Position numbers and translations under genes: made by a program
Part shown: one piece after another, positions 43,349-55,822 of the stretch
Layout of the letters: every line of letters starts with the position of its first letter
Numbering within the stretch: position 1 is the stretch's first letter
Assembly: GCF_011193355.1 (NCBI RefSeq)
Contig: NZ_CP049780.1
Location: 2,968,169 to 3,032,168 of the forward strand
Reading direction: 5' to 3'
DNA: 64,000 nt
DNA from: Streptomyces sp. JB150
GTDB lineage: Bacteria > Actinomycetota > Actinomycetes > Streptomycetales > Streptomycetaceae
The notes under the pieces: model-generated
What the model saw: only the letters and a program-made list of their open reading frames with translations
What the model was told of the DNA's origin: nothing
Databases searched by the model: none

Positions 43349-46300
43349 CTACGAGTGCGACCGCAGCAGGGTGCGCATCGTCCGCATCGCCACCGACAGG
43401 TTGGCGAGGTCGAACGTCTCCGACGACTGGATCTCCTCCAGGGTGGTGCGGGCGCGGCTGAGGATCGCCGCGTTCTTCTCCCGCCAGCACTCGAACCGCT
43501 GCTCCGGCGTGGAGGTGCCGTTGCCCACCGCCAGCACGTCGGCCGTGAGGGCGGCGTGCGCGGCGAACAGGTCCTCGCGGATGGCGGCGCGGGCCATGGA
43601 CTGCCAGCGGTCCGCGCGGGGCAGCTCGATGATCCGGTCCATCAGCTGGGTGATGCCGAGGCGGTCGGCGAGGTCGTAGTAGACCTCGGCGACGTCCAGC
43701 GGCTCCTTGCCCACGCGGTCGGCCACCGAGACGATGTCCAGCGTCGGGAACGCGGAGGAGAACCCGGCCACGCGCGTGGCCAGCTCGTCCGGCACCCCGG
43801 CGTCGGTCAGCTCGTCGTGGATCTTCTGCCACCACTCCAGGTCCGCGCCGCGCAGCAGCTTCGGCAGCTGCGTCCACACCTGCTCGACGCGCTCGGCGAA
43901 GAAGTCGACCGTCTCGGCGAGCTGGATCGGCTGCGGCCGGTTGTTGAGCAGCCAGCGCGTGCCGCGCTCGACCAGGCGGCGCGAGTGCAGCCGGATGCGG
44001 GTCTGGACGTCGGCCTCGACCCTGTTGTCCAGCGCCTCGACGCCGTCCCACACCTCGGCGGAGCGGAAGATCGCGCGGGCCGCGGTCTGCGCCCGGACGA
44101 TCTCCTCCAGCGACGCCCCGGTCTCCTCGCGCAGGCGGTGCAGATACGTCGTACCGCCGGTGTTGACCGTGTCGTTGACCAGCACCGTCGTGGTGATCTC
44201 ACGGCGCAGCGGGTGGGTGTCGATGCGGTCGCCGAACTGTTCGCGCAGCGCGGTCGGGAAGTAGCAGTGCAGCAGGCCGCGCAGGTACGGGTCGTCCGGC
44301 AGCGAGGTGTGCAGCAGCTCCTCGGCGACCGTGATCTTCGTGTAGGCCAGCAGGACGGCCGTCTCCGGGCCGGTCAGGCCCTGGCCCTGGGCGAGCCGCT
44401 CGCGGATCTGGCGGTCGGTCGGCAGGAACTCCAGCGCCCGGTCGAGGTGGCCCTCGCGCACCAGGTGCTTCATGAAGCGCTGCTGGGCGTGGAGCATGTC
44501 CTTGGACTGGGCGAGGGCGTTGGCGATCGCCGTGTTCTGCGCGTAGTTGTTGCGCAGCACCAGCTTGCCGACCTCGTCGGTCATGTCGGCGAGCAGCCGG
44601 TTGCGCTGCTTGACGGTCATGTCGCCGTCCGCGACCAGGCCGTTGAGCAGGATCTTGATGTTCACCTCGTGGTCGGAGGTGTCCACGCCCGCGCTGTTGT
44701 CGATGGCGTCGGTGTTGATCCGGCCGCCGTGCAGCGCGAACTCGATCCGGCCGAGCTGGGTCAGGCCCAGGTTGCCGCCCTCGCCGACGACCTTGACGCG
44801 CAGGTCCGCGCCGTCGACGCGGATGGCGTCGTTGGCCTTGTCACCGACGTCGCCGTGGGACTCGGTGGAGGCCTTGACGTAGGTGCCGATGCCGCCGTTC
44901 CACAGCAGGTCCACCGGCGCCTGGAGGATCGCCTTCATCAGCTCGGCGGGGGTCATCTTGGTGACCTTGCCCTCGATGCCCAGGGCCTCGCGGATGTGCG
45001 CGTTGATCTGGATGGCCTTGGCGGTGCGCGGGAAGACGCCGCCGCCCGCCGAGATCAGCTCGGTGTCGTAGTCGGCCCAGCTGGAGCGGGGCAGCTCGAA
45101 CAGGCGGCGGCGCTCGGCGTAGGAGACGGCCGCGTCCGGGTTGGGGTCGATGAAGATGTGGCGGTGGTCGAAGGCGGCGACCAGGCGGATGTGCTCGCTG
45201 AGCAGCATGCCGTTGCCGAACACGTCACCGGACATGTCGCCGATGCCGACGACCGTGAAGTCCTCGCTCTGGGTGTCCACGCCCAGCTCGCGGAAGTGCC
45301 GCTTGACGGACTCCCAGGCGCCGCGCGCGGTGATGCCCATGCCCTTGTGGTCGTAGCCGGCCGAGCCGCCGGAGGCGAAGGCGTCGCCGAGCCAGAAGTT
45401 GTACCGCTGGGCGACCTCGTTGGCGATGTCCGAGAAGGTCGCGGTGCCCTTGTCGGCGGCGACGACCAGATAGGTGTCGTCCTCGTCGTGGCGGACGACG
45501 TCCGCCGGGGGCACGACCTCGCCCGCGATCATGTTGTCGGTGATGTCGAGCAGCGCCGAGATGAACGTCTTGTAGCTGGCGATGCCCTCCGCCATCCAGG
45601 CGTCGCGGTCGACGGCCGGGTCGGGCAGATGCTTGGCGACGAAGCCGCCCTTGGCGCCGACGGGCACGATGACGGTGTTCTTCACCATCTGCGCCTTGAC
45701 CAGGCCGAGGATCTCGGTGCGGAAGTCCTCGCGCCGGTCGGACCAGCGCAGGCCACCGCGCGCGACCTTGCCGAAGCGCAGGTGCACGCCCTCGACGCGC
45801 GGCGAGTACACCCAGATCTCGAACGCCGGGCGGGGCGCCGGCAGGTCCGGGATGGCCTGCGGGTCGAACTTCATCGACACGTAGTCGTGCGGGCGGCCGT
45901 CCTCGGTCTTCTGGAAGAAGTTGGTCCGCAGGGTGGCCTTGATGACGGTGAGGAAGGAGCGCAGGATGCGGTCCTCGTCGAGGCTCGCGACCTGGTCGAG
46001 CGCCGCGTCCAGCTCCTCCAGCAGGGCGTCGACCAGTTCGTGCCCGGCGCGCTGCCGCTCCGGCGACATCCGCGCCTCGAACAGCGAGACCAGCAGCCGC
46101 GTGGTGTGGACGTTGTCGCGGAGGGTGTCCTCCATGTAGTCCTGGCTGAAGGTGGAGCCCGCCTGGCGCAGGTACTTCGCGTACGCGCGCAGCACCATCG
46201 CCTGCCGCCAGGACAGTCCGGCGGTCAGCACCAGCGCGTTGAAGCCGTCGTTCTCGGCCTGGCCGGTCCAGGTGGCCGCGAAGGCCTCCTGGAAGCGCTC

Positions 46301-48286
46301 GCGGGCGTCGTCGCTCGCGTAGGCGCCGTCGGCGGCGCCGTTCTGCGCCTTGGGCATGCGCAGCCCGAAGTCGTAGATCCAGGCGACCCGGCGGTCGGCG
46401 CAGCGCAGCTCGTAGGGCCGCTCGTCCATCACCTCGACGCCGAGCCGGTTGAGCACCGGCAGCACCGCGGACAGGGAGACCGCCTCGCCCTTGCGGTAGA
46501 TCTTGAAGCGGCGCTCGTCCGGCCCGGCGCCCACCGGCTCGTACAGGCTGAGCGCGAAGGTCTGGTCCTCGTCGAGGCGTTCCAGGTGGGCGAGGTCGGC
46601 GACCGCGTTGCGCGGGGTGTGGTCGGCCTTGTACCCCTCGGGGAAGGCGCCCGCGTACCGCCGCAGCAGCTCCGCCGCGCGCTCCTCGCCGAACTCGGCG
46701 TTCAGCGCCTCCGCGAAGCCGTCGGCCCAGGAGCGGGCGGCCTCGACCAGACGGGCCTCGATGCGCTCCTTGTCGGCGTCGGACAGCTCGGGCAGCTCGG
46801 TGCCCTGCGGGACGCGGACCACGAAGTGCAGCCGGGACAGGATCGACTCGGTGTTCCAGGCGGTGAAGTCGACGCTGGTGCCGCCCAGCTCCTCCTTGAG
46901 GATGTCGATGATCCGCAGGCGCACCCCGGTGGTGTAGCGGTCGCGCGGGAGGTAGACGAGCGCCGAGTAGTAGCGGCCGTACTCGTCCTGGCGCAGGTAG
47001 AGCCGCAGCCGGCGGCGTTCCTGGAGGTAGAGGACGGAGGTGACGATGGAGCGCAGCTCGTCGACGGGCGTCTGGAACAGCTCGTCGCGCGGGTAGGTCT
47101 CCAGGATCTGCAGCAGGTCGCGCCCGTCGTGGCTGTGCGGCGAGAAGCCGGCGCCCTTGAGCACCGCCTCGACCTTGCGGCGGATCACCGGCACCCGGCG
47201 CACCGACTCGGTGTAGGCGGCGGAGGAGAACAGGCCGAGGAAGCGCCGCTCGCCGACGACGTTGCCGTCCGCGTCGAACTTCTTGACGCCGATGTAGTCC
47301 AGGTACGACGGCCGGTGCACGGTGGCGCGGCTGTTGGCCTTGGTCAGCACCAGCAGCTTGTGCTCGCGCGCCTTGGCGCGGGCGTCCGCGGGCAGCCGCT
47401 CGAAGGACGGGCTGACCGGGTGCTGGTCGTCGCCCGCGTGGTGCGGGTCGGCGCGCAGGATGCCGAGGCCGGTGCCGGGGACGGCGGCGAGGGAGTCGTC
47501 CTCGCGCAGCTGGTACTCGCGGTAGCCGAGGAAGGTGAAGTGGTCGTCGGCCAGCCAGCGCAGCAGCTCGCGGGCCTCCTCGACCTCCTGCTCGGGCAGG
47601 TCGCCGGCCAGCGGCTCCTGCGGCAGGTGCTCGGCGATGCGCACGGCCGCCTCGCGCATCTTGCCCCAGTCCTCGACGGCCTCGCGGACGTCGGACAGCA
47701 CGCGCAGCAGGTCGGCGGTGATCTGCTTCAGGTCCGCGCGGTCGGTCTCGCGGTCGATCTCGACGTGGATCCAGGACTCGATGTGCGCGTCGTGCGGCAG
47801 ATCGCCGGCCGGCGCGGGGGTGAGCACCTCGATCAGCTTGCCGGTGACGTCACGGCGGACGGTGATCTGCGGGTGGATGACGACGTGGATGCCGCGGCCC
47901 TGCCGGGTCAGCTCGTTGGTGACCGAGTCGACGAGGAAGGGCATGTCGTCGGTGACGACCTCGACCACGGAGTGACTGCACGTCCAGCCGTTCTCCTCGA
48001 CGGTCGGGGTGTGGACGCGCACGCTGGCCGTGCCCTGGGGGCGGTTCTCGGCCAGTCGGTAGTGGGAGTAGGCGGCTCCGAAGACGTCGACCGGGTCCCG
48101 GTCGGTGAGGTCTTCCGGAGCGGTGTGCAGGTAGTAGCGCTGGAGGAACGCGAGCACGGCCTCCCGGTCGGGGGTGCCGTGTTCCGTCGTCCCAGTCGGT
48201 AGGTGCCCCCCGACCGGGCTGTTCTCAGCTACCCGGGCGGCCCTGTCGAGCAGCTCGGCCTTGGCTTCGTCCAGCTTGGTCTGCAT
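43349..48286 (-). CDS. gdh: NAD-specific glutamate dehydrogenase, large 180-kDa type
   Basis: This enzyme deaminates glutamate to 2-oxoglutarate with NAD and belongs to the large (about 1650-residue) class known from Streptomyces clavuligerus and Pseudomonas. The 1645 residues have long N-terminal regulatory ACT-like parts and, in the middle and C-terminal third, the catalytic core: KVARGGLRWSDRREDFRTEI, KNTVIVPVGAKGGFV and GIGDMSGDVFGNGML. The ATG at 48286 gives MQTKLDEAKAELLDRAARVAE. It stands alone, with 538 bases of upstream DNA. Expected role is catabolic, in the cytoplasm. Confidence 0.95.
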   Translation of the reverse strand: MQTKLDEAKAELLDRAARVAENSPVGGHLPTGTTEHGTPDREAVLAFLQRYYLHTAPEDLTDRDPVDVFGAAYSHYRLAENRPQGTASVRVHTPTVEENGWTCSHSVVEVVTDDMPFLVDSVTNELTRQGRGIHVVIHPQITVRRDVTGKLIEVLTPAPAGDLPHDAHIESWIHVEIDRETDRADLKQITADLLRVLSDVREAVEDWGKMREAAVRIAEHLPQEPLAGDLPEQEVEEARELLRWLADDHFTFLGYREYQLREDDSLAAVPGTGLGILRADPHHAGDDQHPVSPSFERLPADARAKAREHKLLVLTKANSRATVHRPSYLDYIGVKKFDADGNVVGERRFLGLFSSAAYTESVRRVPVIRRKVEAVLKGAGFSPHSHDGRDLLQILETYPRDELFQTPVDELRSIVTSVLYLQERRRLRLYLRQDEYGRYYSALVYLPRDRYTTGVRLRIIDILKEELGGTSVDFTAWNTESILSRLHFVVRVPQGTELPELSDADKERIEARLVEAARSWADGFAEALNAEFGEERAAELLRRYAGAFPEGYKADHTPRNAVADLAHLERLDEDQTFALSLYEPVGAGPDERRFKIYRKGEAVSLSAVLPVLNRLGVEVMDERPYELRCADRRVAWIYDFGLRMPKAQNGAADGAYASDDARERFQEAFAATWTGQAENDGFNALVLTAGLSWRQAMVLRAYAKYLRQAGSTFSQDYMEDTLRDNVHTTRLLVSLFEARMSPERQRAGHELVDALLEELDAALDQVASLDEDRILRSFLTVIKATLRTNFFQKTEDGRPHDYVSMKFDPQAIPDLPAPRPAFEIWVYSPRVEGVHLRFGKVARGGLRWSDRREDFRTEILGLVKAQMVKNTVIVPVGAKGGFVAKHLPDPAVDRDAWMAEGIASYKTFISALLDITDNMIAGEVVPPADVVRHDEDDTYLVVAADKGTATFSDIANEVAQRYNFWLGDAFASGGSAGYDHKGMGITARGAWESVKRHFRELGVDTQSEDFTVVGIGDMSGDVFGNGMLLSEHIRLVAAFDHRHIFIDPNPDAAVSYAERRRLFELPRSSWADYDTELISAGGGVFPRTAKAIQINAHIREALGIEGKVTKMTPAELMKAILQAPVDLLWNGGIGTYVKASTESHGDVGDKANDAIRVDGADLRVKVVGEGGNLGLTQLGRIEFALHGGRINTDAIDNSAGVDTSDHEVNIKILLNGLVADGDMTVKQRNRLLADMTDEVGKLVLRNNYAQNTAIANALAQSKDMLHAQQRFMKHLVREGHLDRALEFLPTDRQIRERLAQGQGLTGPETAVLLAYTKITVAEELLHTSLPDDPYLRGLLHCYFPTALREQFGDRIDTHPLRREITTTVLVNDTVNTGGTTYLHRLREETGASLEEIVRAQTAARAIFRSAEVWDGVEALDNRVEADVQTRIRLHSRRLVERGTRWLLNNRPQPIQLAETVDFFAERVEQVWTQLPKLLRGADLEWWQKIHDELTDAGVPDELATRVAGFSSAFPTLDIVSVADRVGKEPLDVAEVYYDLADRLGITQLMDRIIELPRADRWQSMARAAIREDLFAAHAALTADVLAVGNGTSTPEQRFECWREKNAAILSRARTTLEEIQSSETFDLANLSVAMRTMRTLLRSHS

Positions 48287-48824
48287 TGTCCTCTGGCTCC
48301 TGTCGCGCGCCGTTGCGTGACGTAGAAGGAAGTACGGTCTCTGCCCTTCCGGCGTGACGCCGGGACACGGGGTGTCCGGTCCGCTTCGACGCTATGCCGC
48401 AAGGGGAGACGAGCGGGGGGTTATCAGCCATTTCCGACGCGTACGACGGATCCGTCACCGCGCGCCGCGGCCGCTCCGTCCTGCGTCCGCCCGGCGCCCT
48501 GAAGGGGGCCTCGGATTCCCCGGCCCGCCCGCGAAGACCAGCGACCGCCGCCCGGTCACGGATGTCGTCCGTGCGTACCGGGCGCAGGGCAGGGGCAACG
48601 CCGCCCCCGCGAACTATCGCGCTGATCACGCCACCAAGGCTATCGCTCCTCACCGGGGACCCGTCATGAGCCGTATGTGTACAAAACCGGGGCGGGAACT
48701 TTGACACTCTGCACAGTCGGTCACCGTGACCGCCGGTGCCTGGAAACCGGCGCGTCCCCTTGGCAAGCGGCCCGGCCCAGGGCAGGTTGCCCAGTGACGC
48801 CCACCCCGGAGGGGAGCCGCCCGC
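48287..48824. other. Intergenic region between gdh and the DJ-1/PfpI gene
   Basis: 538 bases between the divergent genes. It must hold both promoters. TTGACA at 48701-48706 is a good -35 for the plus-strand gene, but the matching -10 17-18 bases later is poor (CGTGAC). No credible gene: short frames here have no ribosome site or family motif. Confidence 0.5.
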
Positions 48825-49391
48825 ATGACAGCCAAGGTCCTGATCGTCACCGGCGACGCCGCAGAGTCCCTCGAAGTGCTGTACCCCTACCAGCGCCTTC
48901 TCGAAGAGGGCTACGAGGTCCACATCGCGGCCCCCACCCGCAAGAAGCTCCGGTTCGTCGTCCACGACTTCGAACCCGGCTTCGACACCTACACCGAGAA
49001 ACCCGGCTACACCTGGCCCGCCGATCTCGCCTTCGCGGAGGTCGACCCCGGCCAGTACGCCGCCGTCGTCATCCCCGGCGGCCGGGCTCCCGAATACCTC
49101 CGCAACGACCCCGAACTCCGCAAGATTCTCAAATCCTTCTTCGACGCCGACAAGCCCGTGGCGCAGATCTGCCACGGTCCTCTGCTCACCGCCGCGGTGG
49201 ACGCCCTCCGCGGCCGCCGCGTCACCGCGTACCCCGCCCTGGAGCTGGACATGCAGTCCGCCGGCGCGACCTTCCGGGACGCCGAGGCGGTCGTCGACGG
49301 AACGCTGGTCTCCGCCCGCGCCTGGCCGGACCACCCGGTGTGGATGCGGGAGTTCCTGACGGTGCTGCGCGCGAAGGCGCCGGTGACCTGA
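48825..49391 (+). CDS. DJ-1/PfpI family protein (glutamine amidotransferase-like)
   Basis: The 188 residues have the DJ-1/PfpI fold with the nucleophile-elbow cysteine in AQICHGPLLTAA (Cys116) and the acidic motif VVIPGGRAPEYL before it. Members act as stress proteases, deglycases or chaperones; the exact activity here is unknown. ATG 48825 follows a strong ribosome site (ggagggga). It is a single gene. Confidence 0.9.
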   Translation: MTAKVLIVTGDAAESLEVLYPYQRLLEEGYEVHIAAPTRKKLRFVVHDFEPGFDTYTEKPGYTWPADLAFAEVDPGQYAAVVIPGGRAPEYLRNDPELRKILKSFFDADKPVAQICHGPLLTAAVDALRGRRVTAYPALELDMQSAGATFRDAEAVVDGTLVSARAWPDHPVWMREFLTVLRAKAPVT

Positions 49392-49416
49392 GGCACCCAC
49401 GGCCACCCGGTGGCCG

Positions 49417-49520
49417 GGGACGGGCGAGCGGGGCCGCGCCGGGACGGGCGAGCGGGGCCGCGCGGGTCCGCGCAAGGTCGGCCGAGCGGCGGCCGAAGTG
49501 GGGCGGCCGAGCGGCGGCCG
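49417..49520. repeat. Two pairs of GC-rich direct repeats
   Basis: A 24-bp unit gggacgggcgagcggggccg(cgcc) occurs at 49417-49440 and 49441-49464 with one difference. A 17-bp unit CGGCCGAGCGGCGGCCG, itself partly palindromic, occurs at 49479-49495 and 49504-49520. They fill the gap between the DJ-1 gene and the converging HAD gene. Confidence 0.75.
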
Positions 49521-49545
49521 GGGTGGGGCGGCCAGGGGGCGCGGC

Positions 49546-50217
49546 TTACGCCGCCATGGCCAGGCGCTCCGCCTCCGCGACCGCCTCGTGCAGGGTGTCG
49601 ACCACCGGCACCCCGGCGGTCTCCAGGCTGCTGCGACTGTGCGACCCACCGGTGTAGAGCACGGCCCGCGCGCCCACGTGGAGCGCGGCCGCCGCGTCGT
49701 CCGCGGCGTCCCCGATCACCACCGTGCGCGAGGGGTCGACCCCGGCCAGCGCCGCGAGGTGCCGCACCATGTGCTCGGCCTTGCTGCCCCCGGAGGGCCC
49801 GGTGCGCCCGTCGACCCGTACGAAGTGGCTCTCGATGCCGAATCCGCGGACCAGCGGCACGAGGTCCTCGTGCCCGTACATGCTCAGGATCGACTGGCTG
49901 CGCCCCGCGGACCGCCACTCGGCCAGCAGGTCCACCACGCCCTCGGTGAGTCCGCACCGCACCCGGTGCTCGGCGTAGTACCGATGGAAGGTCCCGTCCA
50001 TGACCTCCCATTCCGCGTCCGTCGGCAGCCGCCCCATCAGCCGCTCGTAGAACTTCGGCACCGGCACGCAGTACATCGACCGGTACTGCTCCAGCGTGAT
50101 CGGCTCCAGGCCCAGCTCGGCGAACGCCGCGTTCGTCGCCCCGATGATCGCGTCATTGTCGTGGAACAGCGTGCCGTTCCAGTCCCACACGATGTGCGCG
50201 GCTCCCAGCTTCCCCAT
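49546..50217 (-). CDS. HAD-family hydrolase (phosphoglycolate phosphatase-like)
   Basis: The 223 residues have the HAD motifs: the nucleophile Asp in IVWDWNGTLFHD (the second position is Asn instead of the usual Asp, as in a known subgroup), SMYGHEDLV near motif II, a lysine in SGGSKAEHM and the acidic motif VIGDAADDAAAA. Start was taken at ATG 50217 (MGKLGAAHIV); an in-frame ATG at 50247 is an alternative with no better ribosome site. Substrate unknown. Confidence 0.85.
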   Translation of the reverse strand: MGKLGAAHIVWDWNGTLFHDNDAIIGATNAAFAELGLEPITLEQYRSMYCVPVPKFYERLMGRLPTDAEWEVMDGTFHRYYAEHRVRCGLTEGVVDLLAEWRSAGRSQSILSMYGHEDLVPLVRGFGIESHFVRVDGRTGPSGGSKAEHMVRHLAALAGVDPSRTVVIGDAADDAAAALHVGARAVLYTGGSHSRSSLETAGVPVVDTLHEAVAEAERLAMAA

Positions 50218-50288
50218 GTCGAAGACCGTACCCGCCGCCACTGACATCGAGGAGACGTCCGCGTGACGGCCCGGCGGAACGGCGCGGC

Positions 50289-50804
50289 TCACTCCCCGAG
50301 CCCCACCAGGTTCGGGATCTCCTGCGTGGCGTACCACAGCAGCTCGTGGTCCTCGGCCCCGTCCACCACGAACTGCGCGTCGTCGTCCCCGCCGTCCGCC
50401 GCCTCAAGCGCGTCCGCCGCCGCGGCCACGTCCGCCTCCGCGCCCCCGGCGTCGACGTGCACGGACGCCGCCTTGGCCAGCCGGACCGGCCCGGCCACCC
50501 GCACCTCGCCCAGCGCGGCCGGGTCGAGGCCCCGGTCCGGATCGGCCGTCGCCGCCCCGTCGGGCACGTCGACGGCGACGACGACCCGCCGGCGCGGGGC
50601 CGCGGGGTCCGCCGCCAGCAGCCGCAGCGAGGCCAGCGCGGCCCGGCTGAGCGCCGCGTACTCCAGTTCCTCGATGTCGTCGGACAGGTACCACTCGCGC
50701 AGCGCGGGCGTGACGGCGTACGCGACGAGCGGCCCGGCCCCGAGTTCTCCCGCCTTGTACGCCTCGGCGAGACCGGGGAGGGTCAGGGGGACGTAGACGC
50801 GCAT
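50289..50804 (-). CDS. Conserved actinobacterial protein (DUF6912-like)
   Basis: The 171 residues start MRVYVPLTLPGLAEAYKAGE and end EDHELLWYATQEIPNLVGL, a pattern I recall from a protein family restricted to actinomycetes near secA and mtr genes. There is no signal peptide or membrane helix. The middle is acidic and Ala-rich. The start at ATG 50804 is the first Met at the conserved beginning. Function unknown. Confidence 0.75.
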   Translation of the reverse strand: MRVYVPLTLPGLAEAYKAGELGAGPLVAYAVTPALREWYLSDDIEELEYAALSRAALASLRLLAADPAAPRRRVVVAVDVPDGAATADPDRGLDPAALGEVRVAGPVRLAKAASVHVDAGGAEADVAAAADALEAADGGDDDAQFVVDGAEDHELLWYATQEIPNLVGLGE

Positions 50805-51110
50805 GGCTGGCCGCTTCTTTCGTGGTCGGAGGGCCCCGCAAGGCTTCGGAGAGCCTTCAGGATACGTGCGGGCGTCCCCTTTCGAGTCCCCGCCCGCGCC
50901 TCGGAAAGCGTCCACCCGACGCCTCGCGATTCACCCTCGCCACCGCTCCCACCAGGCGCTTCTCCCCTTCTGCTCACCCTGATAGGTGATCTCTCCGGAC
51001 CCCCGGTCCCGGCTCGCGCCCGGCTTGCCGCCACCCTCTTCACCCCGTACAAGATCACCACCAGCAAGTTACCGCCCGGTATCCCCCGGGCCGCAGCGAA
51101 CGGGGAACCC
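50805..51110. other. Intergenic region between the DUF6912-like and Rv3235-like genes
   Basis: 306 bases separate the divergent genes. No hairpin, operator or clear promoter is visible, and no convincing gene. Confidence 0.4.
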
Positions 51111-51689
51111 ATGAACAAGGTCATGACCAGGGCCCAGCACCACCCGGCCACCCGCCCGGCATCCCGCCCCGGCACCCGGCCGCCGACCCGCCGCGACACC
51201 CGCCACGACCCTCGCCGCCCGGGTGCCACCCCGCCCCGCGCCCGCCGCGCGGACCCGCCGCCCGCGGCCCCGGCGCAGACCCGCCCGCCGGCCGAGCCCT
51301 TGAGGGTGCCGCCGCAGACCCCGCGCCGCCCCGTCGGGCTCCCGCAGCCCCGCCCCACCGACGTCTTCGCCGACCGTCTGCTGCTGGTCCTCAGCGGCCA
51401 GCGCCCCGTCCACTTCATGCTCCGCCACACCCTGGGACGCGCCTACGACGACCTGGCCCGGCTCGCCGAGAGCGGCCCCCTGCGCTCCCCGGGCCCGCGC
51501 CCGGTGGTGGGGGACGTCGGCTGGTACGAGCCCTATCCCGGCGCCTTCGAGGCCTTCGCCCGCATCCGCACCGGCGACCGGCTGCGCGCGATGGCCTTCC
51601 GCCTGGAACGGGGCGCCGACCACCGCTGGCGCTGCACGGCGGTGGAACTGGACGGCCCGCGCGGGCCCCGCGCACAGGACGACGGCTGA
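51111..51689 (+). CDS. Rv3235-family protein
   Basis: The 192 residues have a disordered Arg/Pro-rich N-terminal half (about 1-90) and a conserved C-terminal part (FADRLLLVLSGQRPVHFMLR, HTLGRAYDDLARLAE and WRCTAVELDGPR) typical of the actinobacterial Rv3235 family found beside secA. ATG 51111 was chosen over the much longer open frame; an in-frame ATG lies four codons further on. Function unknown. The conserved link with secA suggests a role at the membrane or in export, but this is inference. Confidence 0.75.
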   Translation: MNKVMTRAQHHPATRPASRPGTRPPTRRDTRHDPRRPGATPPRARRADPPPAAPAQTRPPAEPLRVPPQTPRRPVGLPQPRPTDVFADRLLLVLSGQRPVHFMLRHTLGRAYDDLARLAESGPLRSPGPRPVVGDVGWYEPYPGAFEAFARIRTGDRLRAMAFRLERGADHRWRCTAVELDGPRGPRAQDDG

Positions 51690-51717
51690 CGGGCTCACGG
51701 GCTGACGGGCATGGGAA

Positions 51718-51749
51718 AGGGCCGGGCACCCTGGGGGTGTCCCGGCCCT
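51718..51749. terminator. Bidirectional terminator between Rv3235-like gene and secA
   Basis: A 14-bp stem with one bulge (agggccgggcaccc against gggtgtcccggccct) lies between the two converging genes. Confidence 0.8.
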
Positions 51750-51791
51750 CGGCCACGGCTCGACCGCGGCGGCGTCACGCCGCCGCAGGCC

Positions 51792-54602
<2,811 letters not shown>

Positions 54603-54869
54603 GGGGGTTGGTCTCCTTGCCGGTCGGGCCTGGGACGGTCGGTTTCCTTCTGACGTACTGAGCAACGGCCATCGTATGCGAGGACCCGGCCACGCCGGGA
54701 GGCCTGCCGTGACGGCGGCGTCACCGCTTCATCCAAGGACAACGGACGGGGGACGCGGATGGTGCCGCGAGCCTCCACCGAATTGCACGAACGGTAATCG
54801 CACCCTCACCCTCGAACCAGCCCCGGAAAAAGGGATGCCCGCCCTTTCGCCCCCGAGCAGAATCTCCCG

Positions 54870-55445
54870 ATGGACCCCGTCACGATCCCCACCGCCCGTC
54901 TCCTGCTGCGCCCGGTCGGCCCGGACGACATCGACGCCGTGTACGCCGCCTGTCAGGACCCCGAGATCCAGCGCTGGACGACGATCCCCTCCCCTTACCT
55001 TATGGAACACGCCGAGACCTTCGTCCGGCAGCAGGTCCCCGACGGCTGGGCGGCCTCCTCCCTGTTCACCTTCGGCGCCTTCCTGCCCGACGGCGACCTC
55101 GCCGGCATGCTCGGCATCACCATGCGCTCCCTGGGCACCGCGGAGCTCGGCTTCTGGGCCACCCGGCGCCACCGCGGCAACGGCTACATCACCGAAGCCA
55201 CCCGCGCGCTCTGCCACTGGGCCTTCACCCAGATCCCCGTCGACCGCCTCGAGTGGCGCGCGGAGGTCGGCAACACCGCCTCCCGCGCGGTGGCCGAACG
55301 GGCAGGCTTCACCCTTGAGGGCACCCTCCGCGCGGCCCTCAACCACCACGGCACCCGCCGAGACTGCTGGCTGGCCTCCCTCCTCCCCTCAGACCTCGCC
55401 CTCCCCTCCACGGCCCCGTACCTTCCCGCACGCCCAACAGCTTGA
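54870..55445 (+). CDS. GNAT N-acetyltransferase (RimJ/RimL type)
   Basis: The 191 residues begin VTIPTARLLLRPVGPDDIDA and contain the acetyl-CoA loop WATRRHRGNGYITEATRAL and the C-terminal NTASRAVAERAGFTLEGTLR, typical of protein and antibiotic acetyltransferases of the RimJ/RimL group. The substrate cannot be predicted. It is not linked to secA, which is divergent (267 bases away). Confidence 0.88.
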   Translation: MDPVTIPTARLLLRPVGPDDIDAVYAACQDPEIQRWTTIPSPYLMEHAETFVRQQVPDGWAASSLFTFGAFLPDGDLAGMLGITMRSLGTAELGFWATRRHRGNGYITEATRALCHWAFTQIPVDRLEWRAEVGNTASRAVAERAGFTLEGTLRAALNHHGTRRDCWLASLLPSDLALPSTAPYLPARPTA

Positions 55446-55822
55446 CGCGACGCTTGCCCTCCGGGGGGGGGGACGAGGCGCGGCGGGTGCCTGGGTTCGC
55501 CCACCCTTGTGGCCGGGGTGAAGCGGGGAGGAATGCAGCGCGCGCAACCCCCACTACGGCGGGCAGCCGTAAGCCCAGCCTCCGCTCCCCGCCGCGGCTC
55601 AGGGGCGAAGCCCGGGTGCAGGGGACGGAGTCCCCGCCGGGGTGCAGGGGCGGAGCCCCTGGTGGGGTCGCAGGGTCGGAGCCCCTGGGGATGGGGTAGG
55701 GGCGGCGGGGGCGGAAACTGGACGCACGGACGCCCACCCGCCCACCCACACCAGCCCCTCCCTCCCCACAAAAACCCAACCCCACCCCCCACTGTCAGAC
55801 CCACCCCCTATCGTTCGAAGCC
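55446..55822. other. Intergenic region with GC-rich hairpin repeats
   Basis: 377 bases after the GNAT gene contain a run of ten G bases near 55460-55470 and the repeat array at 55601-55692, and no credible gene. The final 100 bases are C-rich and must hold the promoter of the next gene. Confidence 0.5.
55601..55692. repeat. Four degenerate 26-bp hairpin repeats
   Basis: Units built on the mini-palindrome GGGGCGGAGCCCC follow each other (aggggcgaagccc, ggggacggagtcccc, ggggcggagcccc, gggtcggagcccc), separated by GGGGTGCA or GGGTCGCA. Repeats of this type are common in Streptomyces intergenic DNA, as far as I recall. Their role is unknown; they may act as transcription terminators. Confidence 0.7.

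Noticed and set aside
43166..48202. A 1678-codon open frame on the plus strand opposite gdh
   Set aside because: It is the mirror of the gdh coding strand in very GC-rich DNA, with long Val/Ala/Arg/Gly runs and no known domain.
54990..55010. Possible TTA codons in the GNAT gene
   Set aside because: The TTA triplets in ccccttaccttatgg are out of frame; in frame they read CCT TAC CTT ATG.
55446..55822. Short open frames in the GC-rich gap after the GNAT gene
   Set aside because: They run through the hairpin repeats, with no ribosome site or motif.
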